NCBI GenBank assembly: GCA_964478545.1
Contig: CAYZIS010000005.1
Span: 62,001 to 126,000 of the forward strand
Length of the DNA stretch: 64,000 nt
Reading direction: 5' to 3'
DNA from: DQWO01 sp964478545
GTDB taxonomy: Bacteria > Desulfobacterota > Anaeroferrophillalia > Anaeroferrophillales > Anaeroferrophillaceae
Shown here piece after piece: positions 32,767-41,377 of the stretch (position 1 is its first letter; each line of letters starts with the position of its first letter). The notes under the pieces are model-generated. The model had not been told where the DNA came from. It saw only the letters and a program-made list of their open reading frames with translations, and did not search any database. Both the position numbers and the translations under genes were made by a program.

Positions 32767-33275
32767 CAGAGTACCACTTTATCCCAGTCAAAAAAAGGCC
32801 CCGGATCCATTTTGCGTCCCGGAGCGATATCGGCATGACCCACCACCCGGTCCCGGTTCACCTGCGGGTGGCGCTGGTAAAGATCTTTAAGCAGCAGATT
32901 TAGGCTTTCGTACTGGAGGTTAGCAAAGGGCTGAAAATCATCACCTTCCAATTCAATCCCGAGGGAAAAATCATTGCAGTTGTCCCGCCCGGCAAAGCAA
33001 CTGACCCCGGCATGCCAGGCCCGCTCTTCTTCCGCCACAAAACGTATTATCACCCCCTGGCGATCAATGAAGTAATGGGCGGAGACCTTAAGTCCGGATA
33101 TTTCCCGGAAAAAAGGATGTTCATTCACCGACAATCGATTGCAAAAAAAATCAATAACCCAGCCACTGCCAAATTCACCAGGAGGCAGGCTGATAGAATG
33201 AATCACCACCAGACTGATCTCAACCCCAGCGGGCCGTTCATCAAAATTCGGACTGGGAACGTCAATAATTTGCAT
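32766..33275 (-). CDS. ampD: 1,6-anhydro-N-acetylmuramyl-L-alanine amidase AmpD
   Basis: A cytoplasmic zinc amidase of 169 aa that frees the stem peptide from anhydro-muropeptides. Zinc ligands are H26 in VVIHSISLPPGEFG and the histidine and aspartate of VVGHADIAPGRKMDPG. SAHYFIDRQG and AWHAGVS are conserved. No signal peptide is present. ATG at 33275 is chosen because MQIIDVPSPNFDERP is the usual N terminus; the longer open frame upstream is only repeat sequence. The ribosome-binding site AGGAAG, 5 nt before the ATG, is part of a family C repeat end. Confidence 0.93.
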   Translation of the reverse strand: MQIIDVPSPNFDERPAGVEISLVVIHSISLPPGEFGSGWVIDFFCNRLSVNEHPFFREISGLKVSAHYFIDRQGVIIRFVAEEERAWHAGVSCFAGRDNCNDFSLGIELEGDDFQPFANLQYESLNLLLKDLYQRHPQVNRDRVVGHADIAPGRKMDPGPFFDWDKVVL

Positions 33276-33534
33276 CTCAACTTCCTGACTTGTGTTACCA
33301 GAATACATTATCAGGATGTTCGGGTTTGGCTCATAGCGGCATTGGGTGCCGAACGAATCACTACGATGGTGATTCGCGGCGAACACCTCACAGCTGCACA
33401 CGATGTGCAGCGAAAATGAGCGAGAGCCATGCCGGAACATCCTTTAATGAAATCTTTTTCAGCCCGCCGCCCAGCCTGCCGGCAGGCACGGCGACAGGCT
33501 GGGCTGTTTTTCATAACTCAGAAAGTTGAGATGC
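33271..33534. repeat. Family C element, copy 3 (264 bp), overlapping the ampD start
   Basis: The ends TGCATCTCAACTTCCTGA and TCAGAAAGTTGAGATGCA are inverted repeats of 18 bp with one mismatch. TGCA at both edges may be a palindromic target duplication. The inside has GGCTTGGCTCATAGC-like sequence, a segment shared with the thpR copy, and the palindrome GCCTGCCGGCAGGC. The left end carries the ampD start codon and ribosome-binding site; the right end lies 15 bp after the dppC stop. Confidence 0.8.
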
Positions 33535-33548
33535 ATTTTTCCACTGTC

Positions 33549-34358
33549 CTACTTTCGCACATCAAGACAATCCCGCAAACCGTCACCAAGAAAATTAAAG
33601 GCCAGCACGGTAATCATCACCGCCAGCCCGGGGAACAGGGAGAGATGGGGTGCAAACAGCAGATAGCGAACCCCCTCATTGAGCGCCCCGCCCCAGGTCG
33701 GCAGGTCCTGGGGACCCAGGCCCAGGAAACTCAAGGATGATTCCGCCAGGATGACCCCGGCAATACCGAAAGTTGCTTCAATAATTAAGGGGGCGGCCAA
33801 GTTTGGCAACAAATGCAGGACAATAATTCTCAGGCTGCCGGCCCCGGAAGCCCGGGCGGCCAGGATATACTCTTTCTCTTTTTCCGCCAACACCTGACCC
33901 CGGGTCAGCCGGGCATAGCCAACCCAACCCATGGCGGAGAGAGCCACTATCACTGTTTTCAGGGACGGCCCCATAATACTGATCAGGGCGATAGCCAGTA
34001 AAATCCCGGGAAATGCCAGCATCACATCCATAACCCGCAGCAAAACAGCATCCAACAATTTCCCTTTATAGGCCGCATAGGCACCCACCAGGGAGCCAAA
34101 AACCAGGGAAAAGCCTACAACAATGATGCCAACCAGCAGGGAAACCCGACTACCATAAATAATCCGACTGAGAATGTCACGACCCAACTGGTCCTGGCCC
34201 AACCAATGAACCATACCTGGCCCCTCCAGTTCACCGGGCAAATCGATCTGCCAGGGATCAAAGGGCGCCAAGTGGGGAGCCAACAGGGCCATCAGCACCA
34301 ACAGCAGCAGGATGGCCAGGCCAATCAGGGCCAGACGGTGCTGCCAGAACCTCCTCAT
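33549..34358 (-). CDS. Oligopeptide ABC transporter permease (DppC/OppC type), orphan
   Basis: An inner-membrane permease of 269 aa. There is an N-terminal segment followed by LAPFDPW and HWLGQDQLGRDILSRIIYGSR, the DppC/OppC signature. Five further membrane segments follow, with the ATPase-contact EAA loop (AARASGAGSLRIIVLHLLPN) and ESSLSFLGLGPQ. Such systems need DppB, two ATPases and a binding protein, but none is adjacent. The start overlaps the nth stop (ATGA), so it is translated with nth. In the context of ampD-nagZ-namZ it could import muropeptides, which is speculation. Confidence 0.88.
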   Translation of the reverse strand: MRRFWQHRLALIGLAILLLLVLMALLAPHLAPFDPWQIDLPGELEGPGMVHWLGQDQLGRDILSRIIYGSRVSLLVGIIVVGFSLVFGSLVGAYAAYKGKLLDAVLLRVMDVMLAFPGILLAIALISIMGPSLKTVIVALSAMGWVGYARLTRGQVLAEKEKEYILAARASGAGSLRIIVLHLLPNLAAPLIIEATFGIAGVILAESSLSFLGLGPQDLPTWGGALNEGVRYLLFAPHLSLFPGLAVMITVLAFNFLGDGLRDCLDVRK

Positions 34359-35038
34359 GAATCACCACCATAATTCTTCCCATAGCTGCAGATACGCCGC
34401 AAAACACATTCCCAACATTGGGGTCGGCGGGCAAAGCATACCTGGCGACCATGGGTAACCAGCAAATGGGAAAAAAGTGTCCAGTTCTGCTCCGGCACAA
34501 TTTTCATCAGATCCTGCTCAATCTTTTCCGGCGTTTTTTCCCTGGTTAAACCGATTTTATTGGCCAGCCTTTTCACGTGAGTATCCACCACCAATCCCGG
34601 AACATGAAACACTTCCCCCAAAACCACGTTGGCAGTTTTTCGGCCGATGCCGGGCAACTCCACCAATTCAGCCAGGCTTCCTGGCACCTGGCCATCATAT
34701 AATTCCACCAACTGCCGGCAACAGGCCCGTATATTGCGGGCTTTGTTGCGGAAAAAACCAGTGGAACGAATGGCTTCCTCAAGTTTTGTCGGTGGAGCGT
34801 CAGCAAAATCTGACACGTTTTGAAAGGCAGCAAAAAGTTCCGGAGTTACCTTGTTAACCCGTACATCCGTACACTGGGCCGACAAGATGGTCGCGATCAA
34901 CAATTCAAGCGGGTTATGATACACAAGCCCACATTCAACCCGGGGATAACAGCGGCTTAATTCATTCAGCACCACATGAGCTTTTTGTTTACGACTTTTG
35001 ACCCTGCGAAAAGTTTGTGATTGAGTTGAAACAGCCAT
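34355..35038 (-). CDS. nth: Endonuclease III
   Basis: A bifunctional DNA glycosylase/AP lyase for oxidised pyrimidines, 227 aa. The helix-hairpin-helix is ELPGIGRKTANVVLG with the catalytic lysine in RKTA. The catalytic aspartate is in VVDTHVKRLANK. The [4Fe-4S] ligands are C-x6-C-x2-C-x5-C (CFARRPQCWECVLRRIC). The N-terminal 20 residues are basic and longer than in E. coli Nth. Its end overlaps the dppC start by 4 nt. Confidence 0.95.
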   Translation of the reverse strand: MAVSTQSQTFRRVKSRKQKAHVVLNELSRCYPRVECGLVYHNPLELLIATILSAQCTDVRVNKVTPELFAAFQNVSDFADAPPTKLEEAIRSTGFFRNKARNIRACCRQLVELYDGQVPGSLAELVELPGIGRKTANVVLGEVFHVPGLVVDTHVKRLANKIGLTREKTPEKIEQDLMKIVPEQNWTLFSHLLVTHGRQVCFARRPQCWECVLRRICSYGKNYGGDS

Positions 35039-35057
35039 TATTTTTTGCCTTGATTAA

Positions 35058-35714
35058 TCATGATGGCTTCGACCCCAGCAGATTGCTGACTCCATGACAA
35101 AGACAGGCGGTACTGAAAACCAGCGGCCCGGAAATATCATTTATCTGCTCAAGCAGTTTGCGAATCGCCACCACTTGAAAACCACCTACTCCGGGTGCCA
35201 GCTGCCGGCTCTGCAATACCAGGGATGGGTAATCGTGATACAAAATCTCCTCAAGAATTTGCACCAGGGATTTTTCCCGGGGCTCGCCAGTGGTATAACA
35301 ATGATCAGGGGGCTGGGGACAGTCTTCGGGACAGATGAAATCCGCCAGGCTGCTGTATAATTCACCATTGGGCCCCAAAAAACCGTGGGGAAGCGAAGGA
35401 ATCTCATCCCATTCCAGATAGCTGCGGCCGGTCAGCTGCCTGACAAGTGCTGCCGCCAAGTGCAAAGGAATAGTGGGGATAATCCAGGCTGAATCATGAC
35501 CATTCTGCCGGATATAAGAAGACAAAAAACCCACCGCATCATCAACTATCAACTGATCTTCAGCTAAGGGAATTTCCGCCAACAATGTTCCGACGGTTGA
35601 GGAATTCTTTTCAACCACAAAAACCTGTGCCCGGGGGCGTAACAGTAACTTGCTGATTGCCTGACGACCAAAACGGCCGGCACCAGCTACGTAAAAGATT
35701 TCGCTTTCACTCAT
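35058..35714 (-). CDS. Rossmann-fold (TrkA-N-like) protein of unknown function
   Basis: A 218-aa protein with an N-terminal nucleotide-binding motif GAGRFGRQA, then a strand ending VFVVEKN, as in TrkA-N/RCK domains. After residue 120 the similarity is unclear; there are several cysteines (FICPEDC, HCYT, STACLCHG). ATG at 35714 is chosen because it directly precedes the Rossmann strand and avoids a 32-nt overlap with ispA. It lies between ispA and nth on the same strand, 7 nt after the ispA stop. No function is assigned. Confidence 0.7.
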   Translation of the reverse strand: MSESEIFYVAGAGRFGRQAISKLLLRPRAQVFVVEKNSSTVGTLLAEIPLAEDQLIVDDAVGFLSSYIRQNGHDSAWIIPTIPLHLAAALVRQLTGRSYLEWDEIPSLPHGFLGPNGELYSSLADFICPEDCPQPPDHCYTTGEPREKSLVQILEEILYHDYPSLVLQSRQLAPGVGGFQVVAIRKLLEQINDISGPLVFSTACLCHGVSNLLGSKPS

Positions 35715-35721
35715 TCTCGTA

Positions 35722-36621
35722 TCAGTTTTTCCGGACGGCAATATAATTGGCAATCTGCTGCAGGATTACAGCCCTTTTTCCATAGGGTGCAAGAGCATTG
35801 ACAGCTTTGCCCACCAGTTCCGTCAGCATGACACGGGATTCATCCAACCCCAACAGGCTGACAGATGTTAGTTTCTTTTTTTCCCGGTCGGAACCAGCAT
35901 CCTTCCCCAATTCTGCCTGAGTTCCGGTTTCATCCAGCACATCATCGGCAATTTGAAAAGCAAGTCCGATTGACCGACCATAAGTTTCGAGGCAAGCCAG
36001 ATCTTCATCCCCAACTCCGGCCACTATTCCACCGGCGAGAACAGAAAAGGTAATCATCGCCCCGGTTTTCCGCCGATGGAGATCAAATAAAATCTCCTGG
36101 GAAACGTTTGTCCGCCCTTCATAATACAAATCAATAGCCTGACCGGCCACCATCCCTTCGGAACCAGCAGCCCGGGACAATCCTCGCACCAAATCAAGCC
36201 GAACCACCTCAGACAAGCCATCAACAGCTGCCAGGCGACCGAAAGCATCGGTCAGTAAGGCATCCCCGGCCAGGATGGCCAGCCCTTCGCCATAGACCTT
36301 ATGGTTGGTGGGCAACCCCCGGCGAAAATTATCATCATCCATAGCCGGCAGATCATCATGGATCAGGGAATAAGTATGAATCATCTCAATGGCTAAGGCT
36401 ACTGGCAAGACCAATTCCAGCTCACCGTCAAACAACCGGCAGGCACTCATAGCCAGAATCGGCCGCAGACGCTTGCCTCCGGCCAACAGGCTGTAGGTCA
36501 TGGACTTCTCTAAAATCTCCAATGGGTCTTCAGGAGTGTTCTCCGGAAAGCTATAATGCTGTTCAAGGTATCGATCAAACAATCGGGCCTGTTGCTGCAG
36601 ATATGCTTTCAGTTCATTCAT
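35722..36621 (-). CDS. ispA: Polyprenyl diphosphate synthase (farnesyl/geranylgeranyl type)
   Basis: A trans-prenyltransferase of 299 aa that elongates isopentenyl diphosphate to C15 or C20 chains. The first aspartate-rich motif is DDLPAMDDDNFRRG, and the second is QIADDVLDETG. KTGAMI and GKRLRPIL are also conserved. The residues before the first motif (HTYSLIHDD) are aromatic and suggest a short product, but exact chain length cannot be read from sequence. The ATG overlaps the xseB stop (ATGA), the usual xseB-ispA arrangement. In many bacteria dxs follows; here it does not. Confidence 0.93.
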   Translation of the reverse strand: MNELKAYLQQQARLFDRYLEQHYSFPENTPEDPLEILEKSMTYSLLAGGKRLRPILAMSACRLFDGELELVLPVALAIEMIHTYSLIHDDLPAMDDDNFRRGLPTNHKVYGEGLAILAGDALLTDAFGRLAAVDGLSEVVRLDLVRGLSRAAGSEGMVAGQAIDLYYEGRTNVSQEILFDLHRRKTGAMITFSVLAGGIVAGVGDEDLACLETYGRSIGLAFQIADDVLDETGTQAELGKDAGSDREKKKLTSVSLLGLDESRVMLTELVGKAVNALAPYGKRAVILQQIANYIAVRKN

Positions 36622-36833
36622 GAAAAATCTTCCAGTCGTTCGCCCCGCTCATCACTGACCAGGACCTGCACTTTACTCTCCACCTCATCCAGCCTTTTGC
36701 TGCATTGACGAACCAGGGTAATTCCCTGTTCAAACAATTTCAGCGACTGATCAAGAGAAACTTCTCCGGATTCCAGTTTTTCCACCACTTCTTCCAGTTT
36801 CTTCAGGGCCGTCTCAAAGCTCTGTTTAGCCAT
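36618..36833 (-). CDS. xseB: Exodeoxyribonuclease VII small subunit
   Basis: A 71-aa helical subunit. FETALKKLEEVVEKLESGE and LDQSLKLFEQGI are the family signature. GGAGGA lies just upstream of the ATG at 36833. It starts 1 nt after the stop of the M23 peptidase gene. The large subunit xseA is encoded upstream with the peptidase gene in between. Confidence 0.93.
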   Translation of the reverse strand: MAKQSFETALKKLEEVVEKLESGEVSLDQSLKLFEQGITLVRQCSKRLDEVESKVQVLVSDERGERLEDFS

Positions 36834-36834
36834 T

Positions 36835-37788
36835 TCACTCCTCCCCGGCCGGCTGAAGCAACAACCGGCTTTCTTTAATAAATTCCAACGGGTCAACAAA
36901 TATCCCGTTAATCTTAATTCCCCAATGCAAATGCGGTCCAGTTACCCTGCCGGTACTGCCAAGCGTACCGAGAATCTGCCCCTGGTTCACTTGATCACCC
37001 TCAGCCACTAACAATGTATTGAGATGCAGATACAAAGAAAAAATATCCAGCCCATGATCAATGATGACCGCATTGCCACTATAGTACAGTTTACCGCTGA
37101 AAGCTACTTTACCTCCGGCAGCCGCCGGCACCGGAGTCCCGGTTTTACCCCGCAGATCAATACCGCCATGGGGACTTTTGGGGGTTTCATTAAGGAATCG
37201 ACGACGGCCAAACGGGGTAATAATAGTACTTTTCAAGGGCCAGATAAAAGGTTGTGAAAACCGGATCACTGCTTTTGATGAACCATATATCTGCCGTAAA
37301 CGTATCCGATCATTTTTGATCTGTCTCAGATGAACCACATTGGTCGGATTAACCATTTCAGCCGGTAGATGCAAATGTTCTTCACCATAATTACCCGCCC
37401 CGATAGTCAGAGAAATTTCCACCACTCCGGCATCAGCCAGGTCAATTCCCAACTGCTGTGGCCCCAGCGGAGCATTCAGCGGTATCGCGCATACGGCCTT
37501 ATATTCTCCCTCATCTACGCCAACTATCTTAAACTTTTCCCCCAACAGTATCAGTTGCCGGGGGGCAGGTGAAGTCTGGCGGCAACGGATACTCACAATC
37601 ACAGCCTGGCCCTGCAAAGGACGCTTCGGAAACAGGGAAACAGCCAGATTGTCAGCCTGGGACACCGTATTTTCCAGATTTATTGTCTGAGCCCACAAAG
37701 GAAGGGACCGTAGTGAAACCAGCATTACTATGAGGATCAACAACAAAAAGAGCAAGTCAACAAAATATCTGATTTTCTCCTCCACCAT
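36835..37788 (-). CDS. M23 (LytM-type) peptidoglycan endopeptidase
   Basis: A 317-aa envelope protein with an N-terminal membrane segment or signal peptide (about residues 8-33) and a C-terminal M23 domain. The zinc ligands are H and D in SPHGGIDLRG, and the HLHWG motif near the end. SGNAVIIDHGLDIFSLYLHL matches the family core. All catalytic motifs are intact, so it should be an active endopeptidase rather than an EnvC-type activator. The middle part (about 50-190) is a beta-rich domain without clear assignment. It sits between xseA and xseB, which is also seen in related genomes. Confidence 0.88.
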   Translation of the reverse strand: MVEEKIRYFVDLLFLLLILIVMLVSLRSLPLWAQTINLENTVSQADNLAVSLFPKRPLQGQAVIVSIRCRQTSPAPRQLILLGEKFKIVGVDEGEYKAVCAIPLNAPLGPQQLGIDLADAGVVEISLTIGAGNYGEEHLHLPAEMVNPTNVVHLRQIKNDRIRLRQIYGSSKAVIRFSQPFIWPLKSTIITPFGRRRFLNETPKSPHGGIDLRGKTGTPVPAAAGGKVAFSGKLYYSGNAVIIDHGLDIFSLYLHLNTLLVAEGDQVNQGQILGTLGSTGRVTGPHLHWGIKINGIFVDPLEFIKESRLLLQPAGEE

Positions 37789-37807
37789 CTATTTTTTCAC
37801 TCCGGGA

Positions 37808-39157
37808 TCAGGATTCATCATTCGAAATCTCCTGAACCCCACAATACGCTTTACCGTGGGAAAATCTGGCCACCAGCTGATCCCCGGGCTGCAGCTTGCC
37901 GGCATCAATAATCACCTGCTGTTCTGGCAATTTTTCAACCACCGCATACCCCCGCTGGAGAATTCCCAGAGGGCTGCAGGATTCCAGTTTTCCAGCCAGT
38001 AGATTCAGGGAATGGCTTTGTTCCAGCTGTTGCTGCTGAAAAATATGCATCAGCTGGCGGGATAAAAGTTCCAGCTGCTGGCGGAAGTCACTCAGGCGAT
38101 GTTCCGGGGTTCTGACAGCCAGTGAACGAGCGGCTCGTTCGACCTGACGCTGCAACCGTCGCAGACGATCAGTCATCATCCTGGTGAAACGATAGGAAAG
38201 CTCTTCAACCAGCTGCCGCAAACGCTGGTAAAGGATTTCTGGCCGTGACAAGCGGGCTGAACAAAGTTGCAAACGCCCCCGGTAACTGCCCAGCTGATTC
38301 AGGATTGCCTGACGGCAGCGTTGATCCAGAAATTGAAGTTTCTCAACCAGCTGTCCGCGTTGAGCCACCACCAGCTCCGCTGCTGCTGACGGGGTTGGCG
38401 CCCGCAGGTCAGCAACAAAATCGGCAATGGTATAATCAACTTCATGGCCAATGGCACTAATCAGGGGTATCTGGGATGAAAAAATCGCCCGGGCGACGCT
38501 TTCTTCATTAAACGGCGCCAGATCCTCCCAGGAACCACCACCCCGAGCCAGGATAATGGTATCAACCTGACCGGCTAAGGTGGCATTGCACTGTTTTATC
38601 GCCTGGACAATCTCTGCTGCCGCCCCACCACCCTGCACCGTTACCGGGATGACGGTTACCGTAAGATTGGCAAAACGACGATGAATGACCTGAAGAATAT
38701 CCCTGATAGCCGCCCCACTGGCTGAAGTAATAACCGCAACATGGCGAGGTAGCAGTGGAATGGGTTTTTTAAATTTCTGCTCAAAAATACCCTCAGCTGC
38801 CAGTTTTTCCTTCAGCTGCTCAAATGCCCGCATCAAACCGCCAAGCCCTTTCAGTTCCAGACTTTCAACGATAATCTGGCACTCACCACGGGGTTCATAA
38901 AGACTAACACGGCCCAGACAAAGCACATGATCTCCATCCGCCGGCATAAAGCTTAACGCCTGATTCTGCCGTTTGAACATAACCACCCGTACCTGGGACA
39001 AGGAATCTTTCAGGGTAAAATAGAAATGTCCCGAACGGGGCATGCGAAAATTTGACACTTCGCCTTCAACCCAGATGGAACTGAAATTCCCTTCTAAAAT
39101 CAGGCGGATATCCTGATTTAACTGGGATATTGTGTATATATGCAGATCATCAAACAA
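37808..39157 (-). CDS. xseA: Exodeoxyribonuclease VII large subunit
   Basis: A 449-aa nuclease subunit degrading single-stranded DNA from both ends. The OB-fold domain is at the N terminus (IWVEGEVSNFRMPRSGHFYFTLKD, in two parts). The catalytic region contains GGGSWEDL, DLAPFN and SAIGHEVDYTIADFVADLRAPTPSAAAE-like motifs. A long coiled coil follows. I start it at TTG 39157 because AAAGGAG is 7 nt upstream; ATG at 39187 is an alternative with a weaker site and would add ten residues. Confidence 0.92.
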   Translation of the reverse strand: MFDDLHIYTISQLNQDIRLILEGNFSSIWVEGEVSNFRMPRSGHFYFTLKDSLSQVRVVMFKRQNQALSFMPADGDHVLCLGRVSLYEPRGECQIIVESLELKGLGGLMRAFEQLKEKLAAEGIFEQKFKKPIPLLPRHVAVITSASGAAIRDILQVIHRRFANLTVTVIPVTVQGGGAAAEIVQAIKQCNATLAGQVDTIILARGGGSWEDLAPFNEESVARAIFSSQIPLISAIGHEVDYTIADFVADLRAPTPSAAAELVVAQRGQLVEKLQFLDQRCRQAILNQLGSYRGRLQLCSARLSRPEILYQRLRQLVEELSYRFTRMMTDRLRRLQRQVERAARSLAVRTPEHRLSDFRQQLELLSRQLMHIFQQQQLEQSHSLNLLAGKLESCSPLGILQRGYAVVEKLPEQQVIIDAGKLQPGDQLVARFSHGKAYCGVQEISNDES

Positions 39158-39212
39158 AGCAATACTCCTTTGGCTGACCAATATCATTCATCCTGATAAT
39201 TGTCAAAGGAAG

Positions 39213-39318
39213 GACAGTGATGGAATTCCGATATAAGGTCCTATGTTTTGTCAACTGAAGTTACTTCAATTGAACATCCTGCAAAACTTTCCTTATACCG
39301 GAATTCCAGACAGTGATG
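39213..39318. repeat. Small palindromic insertion (about 86 bp) with direct flanking repeats
   Basis: Arms GGAATTCCGATATAAGG (39222-39238) and CCTTATACCGGAATTCC (39291-39307) are inverted repeats with one mismatch. The 10-base word GACAGTGATG occurs at both edges (39213-39222 and 39309-39318), as a target duplication would. The inside contains a further small hairpin (TGAAG-TTA-CTTCA). It lies in the 330-bp space between the divergent xseA and mreB genes. It is not obviously related to the other repeat families here. Confidence 0.7.
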
Positions 39319-39367
39319 AAGAAACCAGCAATATTTTTTTGAGAAAATTAAAAAGCCCCTATTTTTC

Positions 39368-39396
39368 TTGAATAATTACTTAGGTTTTGCTATGTC
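39368..39396 (+). promoter_or_regulatory. Candidate promoter of the mre operon
   Basis: TTGAAT (39368-39373) and TATGTC (39391-39396) are 17 bp apart and lie about 90 bp before mreB. The match to consensus is moderate. The region is AT-rich. Confidence 0.35.
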
Positions 39397-39487
39397 TAGT
39401 CGATTATTATATTAGTTTTTCAAAGAATTTTTTACCGGCCAGTTTCTAACCCATATTAACATTCCACCTGCAGGATACTTAAAGCTT

Positions 39488-40525
39488 ATGTTTCTAGATT
39501 CCATTTTCGGTTTTTTCTCCAACGACCTCGCCATTGACCTGGGAACTGCCAACACCTTGGTTTATGTCAAGGGAAAGGGAGTTGTGATTGATGAACCTTC
39601 CGTGGTTGCTGTCCAGAATTACTCCAGCGGCACTAAAAAAGTTCTGGCTGTCGGCACCGAAGCCAAACAGATGGTAGGCAGAACTCCGGGAAATATAGTC
39701 GCCATTCGACCAATGAAAGAAGGGGTTATTGCCGATTTTGAGGTAACTGAGGCGATGCTCCGTCATTTCATCACCAAGGTTCACAACCGCAAGACTCTTG
39801 TTCGTCCCCGAGTTATCATTTGCATCCCATCAGGAATCACCCAGGTTGAGCGGCGGGCAGTCAAAGAATCAGCAGAATCAGCTGGAGCCCGGGAAGTTTA
39901 CCTGATCGAGGAACCCATGGCTGCCGGGATTGGCGCCGGCCTGCCGATCACCGAACCATCGGGAAACATGGTGGTGGACATTGGTGGTGGAACTACCGAA
40001 GTGGCGGTCATTTCTCTGGCCGGGATTGTTTTTGCCAAATCGGTACGGATCGGCGGCGACAAGATGGATGAGGCCATCACTCAATATATAAAACGGAAAT
40101 ACAACCTGCTGATCGGGGAGCGCACGGCAGAAAACATCAAGATCAATATAGGCAGTGCAGCACCGCTGGAAGATCCTGAAGCAATGGAAATCAAGGGACG
40201 GGACCTGGTTGCCGGCGTCCCACAGACCATTGAAGTCAATTCCGATGAAATCCGTGAAGCCATGACTGAACCACTCAATGCCATTTTGGAAGCAGTCCGC
40301 ATCTCCCTGGAACGAACCCCGCCGGAACTGGCAGCGGACATTGTTGACAAAGGGATTGTCCTGACCGGCGGTGGCGCCATGCTGCGTAATTTAGACATGC
40401 TGCTACGGGAGGAAACCGGATTGCCCATCACTATCACTGATGATCCGCTAACTTGCGTTGTCAGGGGTTCAGGGATGGTTCTTGACGAGTTAAACCTGTT
40501 GAAAGATGTGGCACTCCATGATTAG
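39488..40525 (+). CDS. mreB: Rod-shape-determining actin homologue MreB
   Basis: A bacterial actin of 345 aa that forms membrane-bound filaments guiding lateral wall synthesis. Phosphate-1 motif is IDLGTANTLVY, phosphate-2 is VVDIGGGTTEVAVIS, and the adenosine motif is VLTGGGAMLRNL. Length and ends are typical. The N-terminal amphipathic MFLDSIFGFF should attach it to the membrane. First gene of mreB-mreC-mreD-mrdA-rodA, with 6 nt to mreC. Confidence 0.97.
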   Translation: MFLDSIFGFFSNDLAIDLGTANTLVYVKGKGVVIDEPSVVAVQNYSSGTKKVLAVGTEAKQMVGRTPGNIVAIRPMKEGVIADFEVTEAMLRHFITKVHNRKTLVRPRVIICIPSGITQVERRAVKESAESAGAREVYLIEEPMAAGIGAGLPITEPSGNMVVDIGGGTTEVAVISLAGIVFAKSVRIGGDKMDEAITQYIKRKYNLLIGERTAENIKINIGSAAPLEDPEAMEIKGRDLVAGVPQTIEVNSDEIREAMTEPLNAILEAVRISLERTPPELAADIVDKGIVLTGGGAMLRNLDMLLREETGLPITITDDPLTCVVRGSGMVLDELNLLKDVALHD

Positions 40526-40531
40526 GAAAAA

Positions 40532-41377
40532 ATGACTACCTTTTCAAAACGGTACCAGCTGATACTTTATGTGTTGGTGGTTTTCATCCTGACAAGCGTT
40601 TTCTTCGGGGTAAAAGCCAGGCATCAACAGCTATTTTCAGCGGTAGAGCAGGGAATCATGACCCTCGCCTATCCTTTTCAAAAAGCTGCTGACCTGGCCA
40701 TTGACAGTTGTAATTCGATTATTGATAACTATGTTAGCCTGATCCATGTAAATCGGGAAAACAAGGCTTTAAAAAACCGAATCACCAACCTTGAGAGACA
40801 ACTAATCGCCCGGGAAGAAAGCCAGCGTCAAAACCTCCAACTGCGTAAACTTCTTGATTTTCAGGAGGAACACCAGCTGCCGGCCCATGCCACCATTGCC
40901 AATGTGATTGGACGTGATGCCAGCGGTTTTTCCCAACTGATATTCATTGACCATGGTTCACGCGACCTGATTAAAATCCATGATCCGGTACTAACCCCCG
41001 GGGGAATCGTCGGACAGGTTATCATGGCATCCCCTTTTTCAGCCAAAATCATGTTAATCACCGACAGTCACAGCTCATGCGATGTACTGGTCCAACGAAC
41101 CAGGGAACGTGGGATTCTTCAGGGGAATAATCAAGCATTGTGCCGGCTGAGTTACCTGATAAGATCTGCTGATATTCAGGTAGGCGATACGATAATCACT
41201 TCAGGAATGGATGGGGTTTACCCCAAGGGAATACCGGTGGGCACTATTGTCTCGGTTGACAGGGGAAATGGAAGTCTGTGTCAAAAAATAACCGTTCAGC
41301 CATTTGCAAATCTCAGTGGTTTGGAAGAAATAATTATCTCAACCTCAAGCGGACAAAAGAATAATAATGTCCAGTAA
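40532..41377 (+). CDS. mreC: Rod-shape-determining protein MreC
   Basis: A 281-aa periplasmic protein anchored by one N-terminal membrane segment (about residues 10-28). A coiled coil follows (about 65-105, ENKALKNRITNLERQL). The double beta-barrel core contains VIGRDASGFSQLIFIDHGS and PVLTPGGIVGQV. It links MreB to PBP2 and RodA. Its end overlaps the mreD start by 11 nt. Confidence 0.94.
   Translation: MTTFSKRYQLILYVLVVFILTSVFFGVKARHQQLFSAVEQGIMTLAYPFQKAADLAIDSCNSIIDNYVSLIHVNRENKALKNRITNLERQLIAREESQRQNLQLRKLLDFQEEHQLPAHATIANVIGRDASGFSQLIFIDHGSRDLIKIHDPVLTPGGIVGQVIMASPFSAKIMLITDSHSSCDVLVQRTRERGILQGNNQALCRLSYLIRSADIQVGDTIITSGMDGVYPKGIPVGTIVSVDRGNGSLCQKITVQPFANLSGLEEIIISTSSGQKNNNVQ

Noticed and set aside
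35062..35073. TGATGGCTTCG, identical to a family A end, near the Rossmann-fold gene's stop
   Set aside because: An 11-base match without the rest of the element; likely chance or at most a trace.
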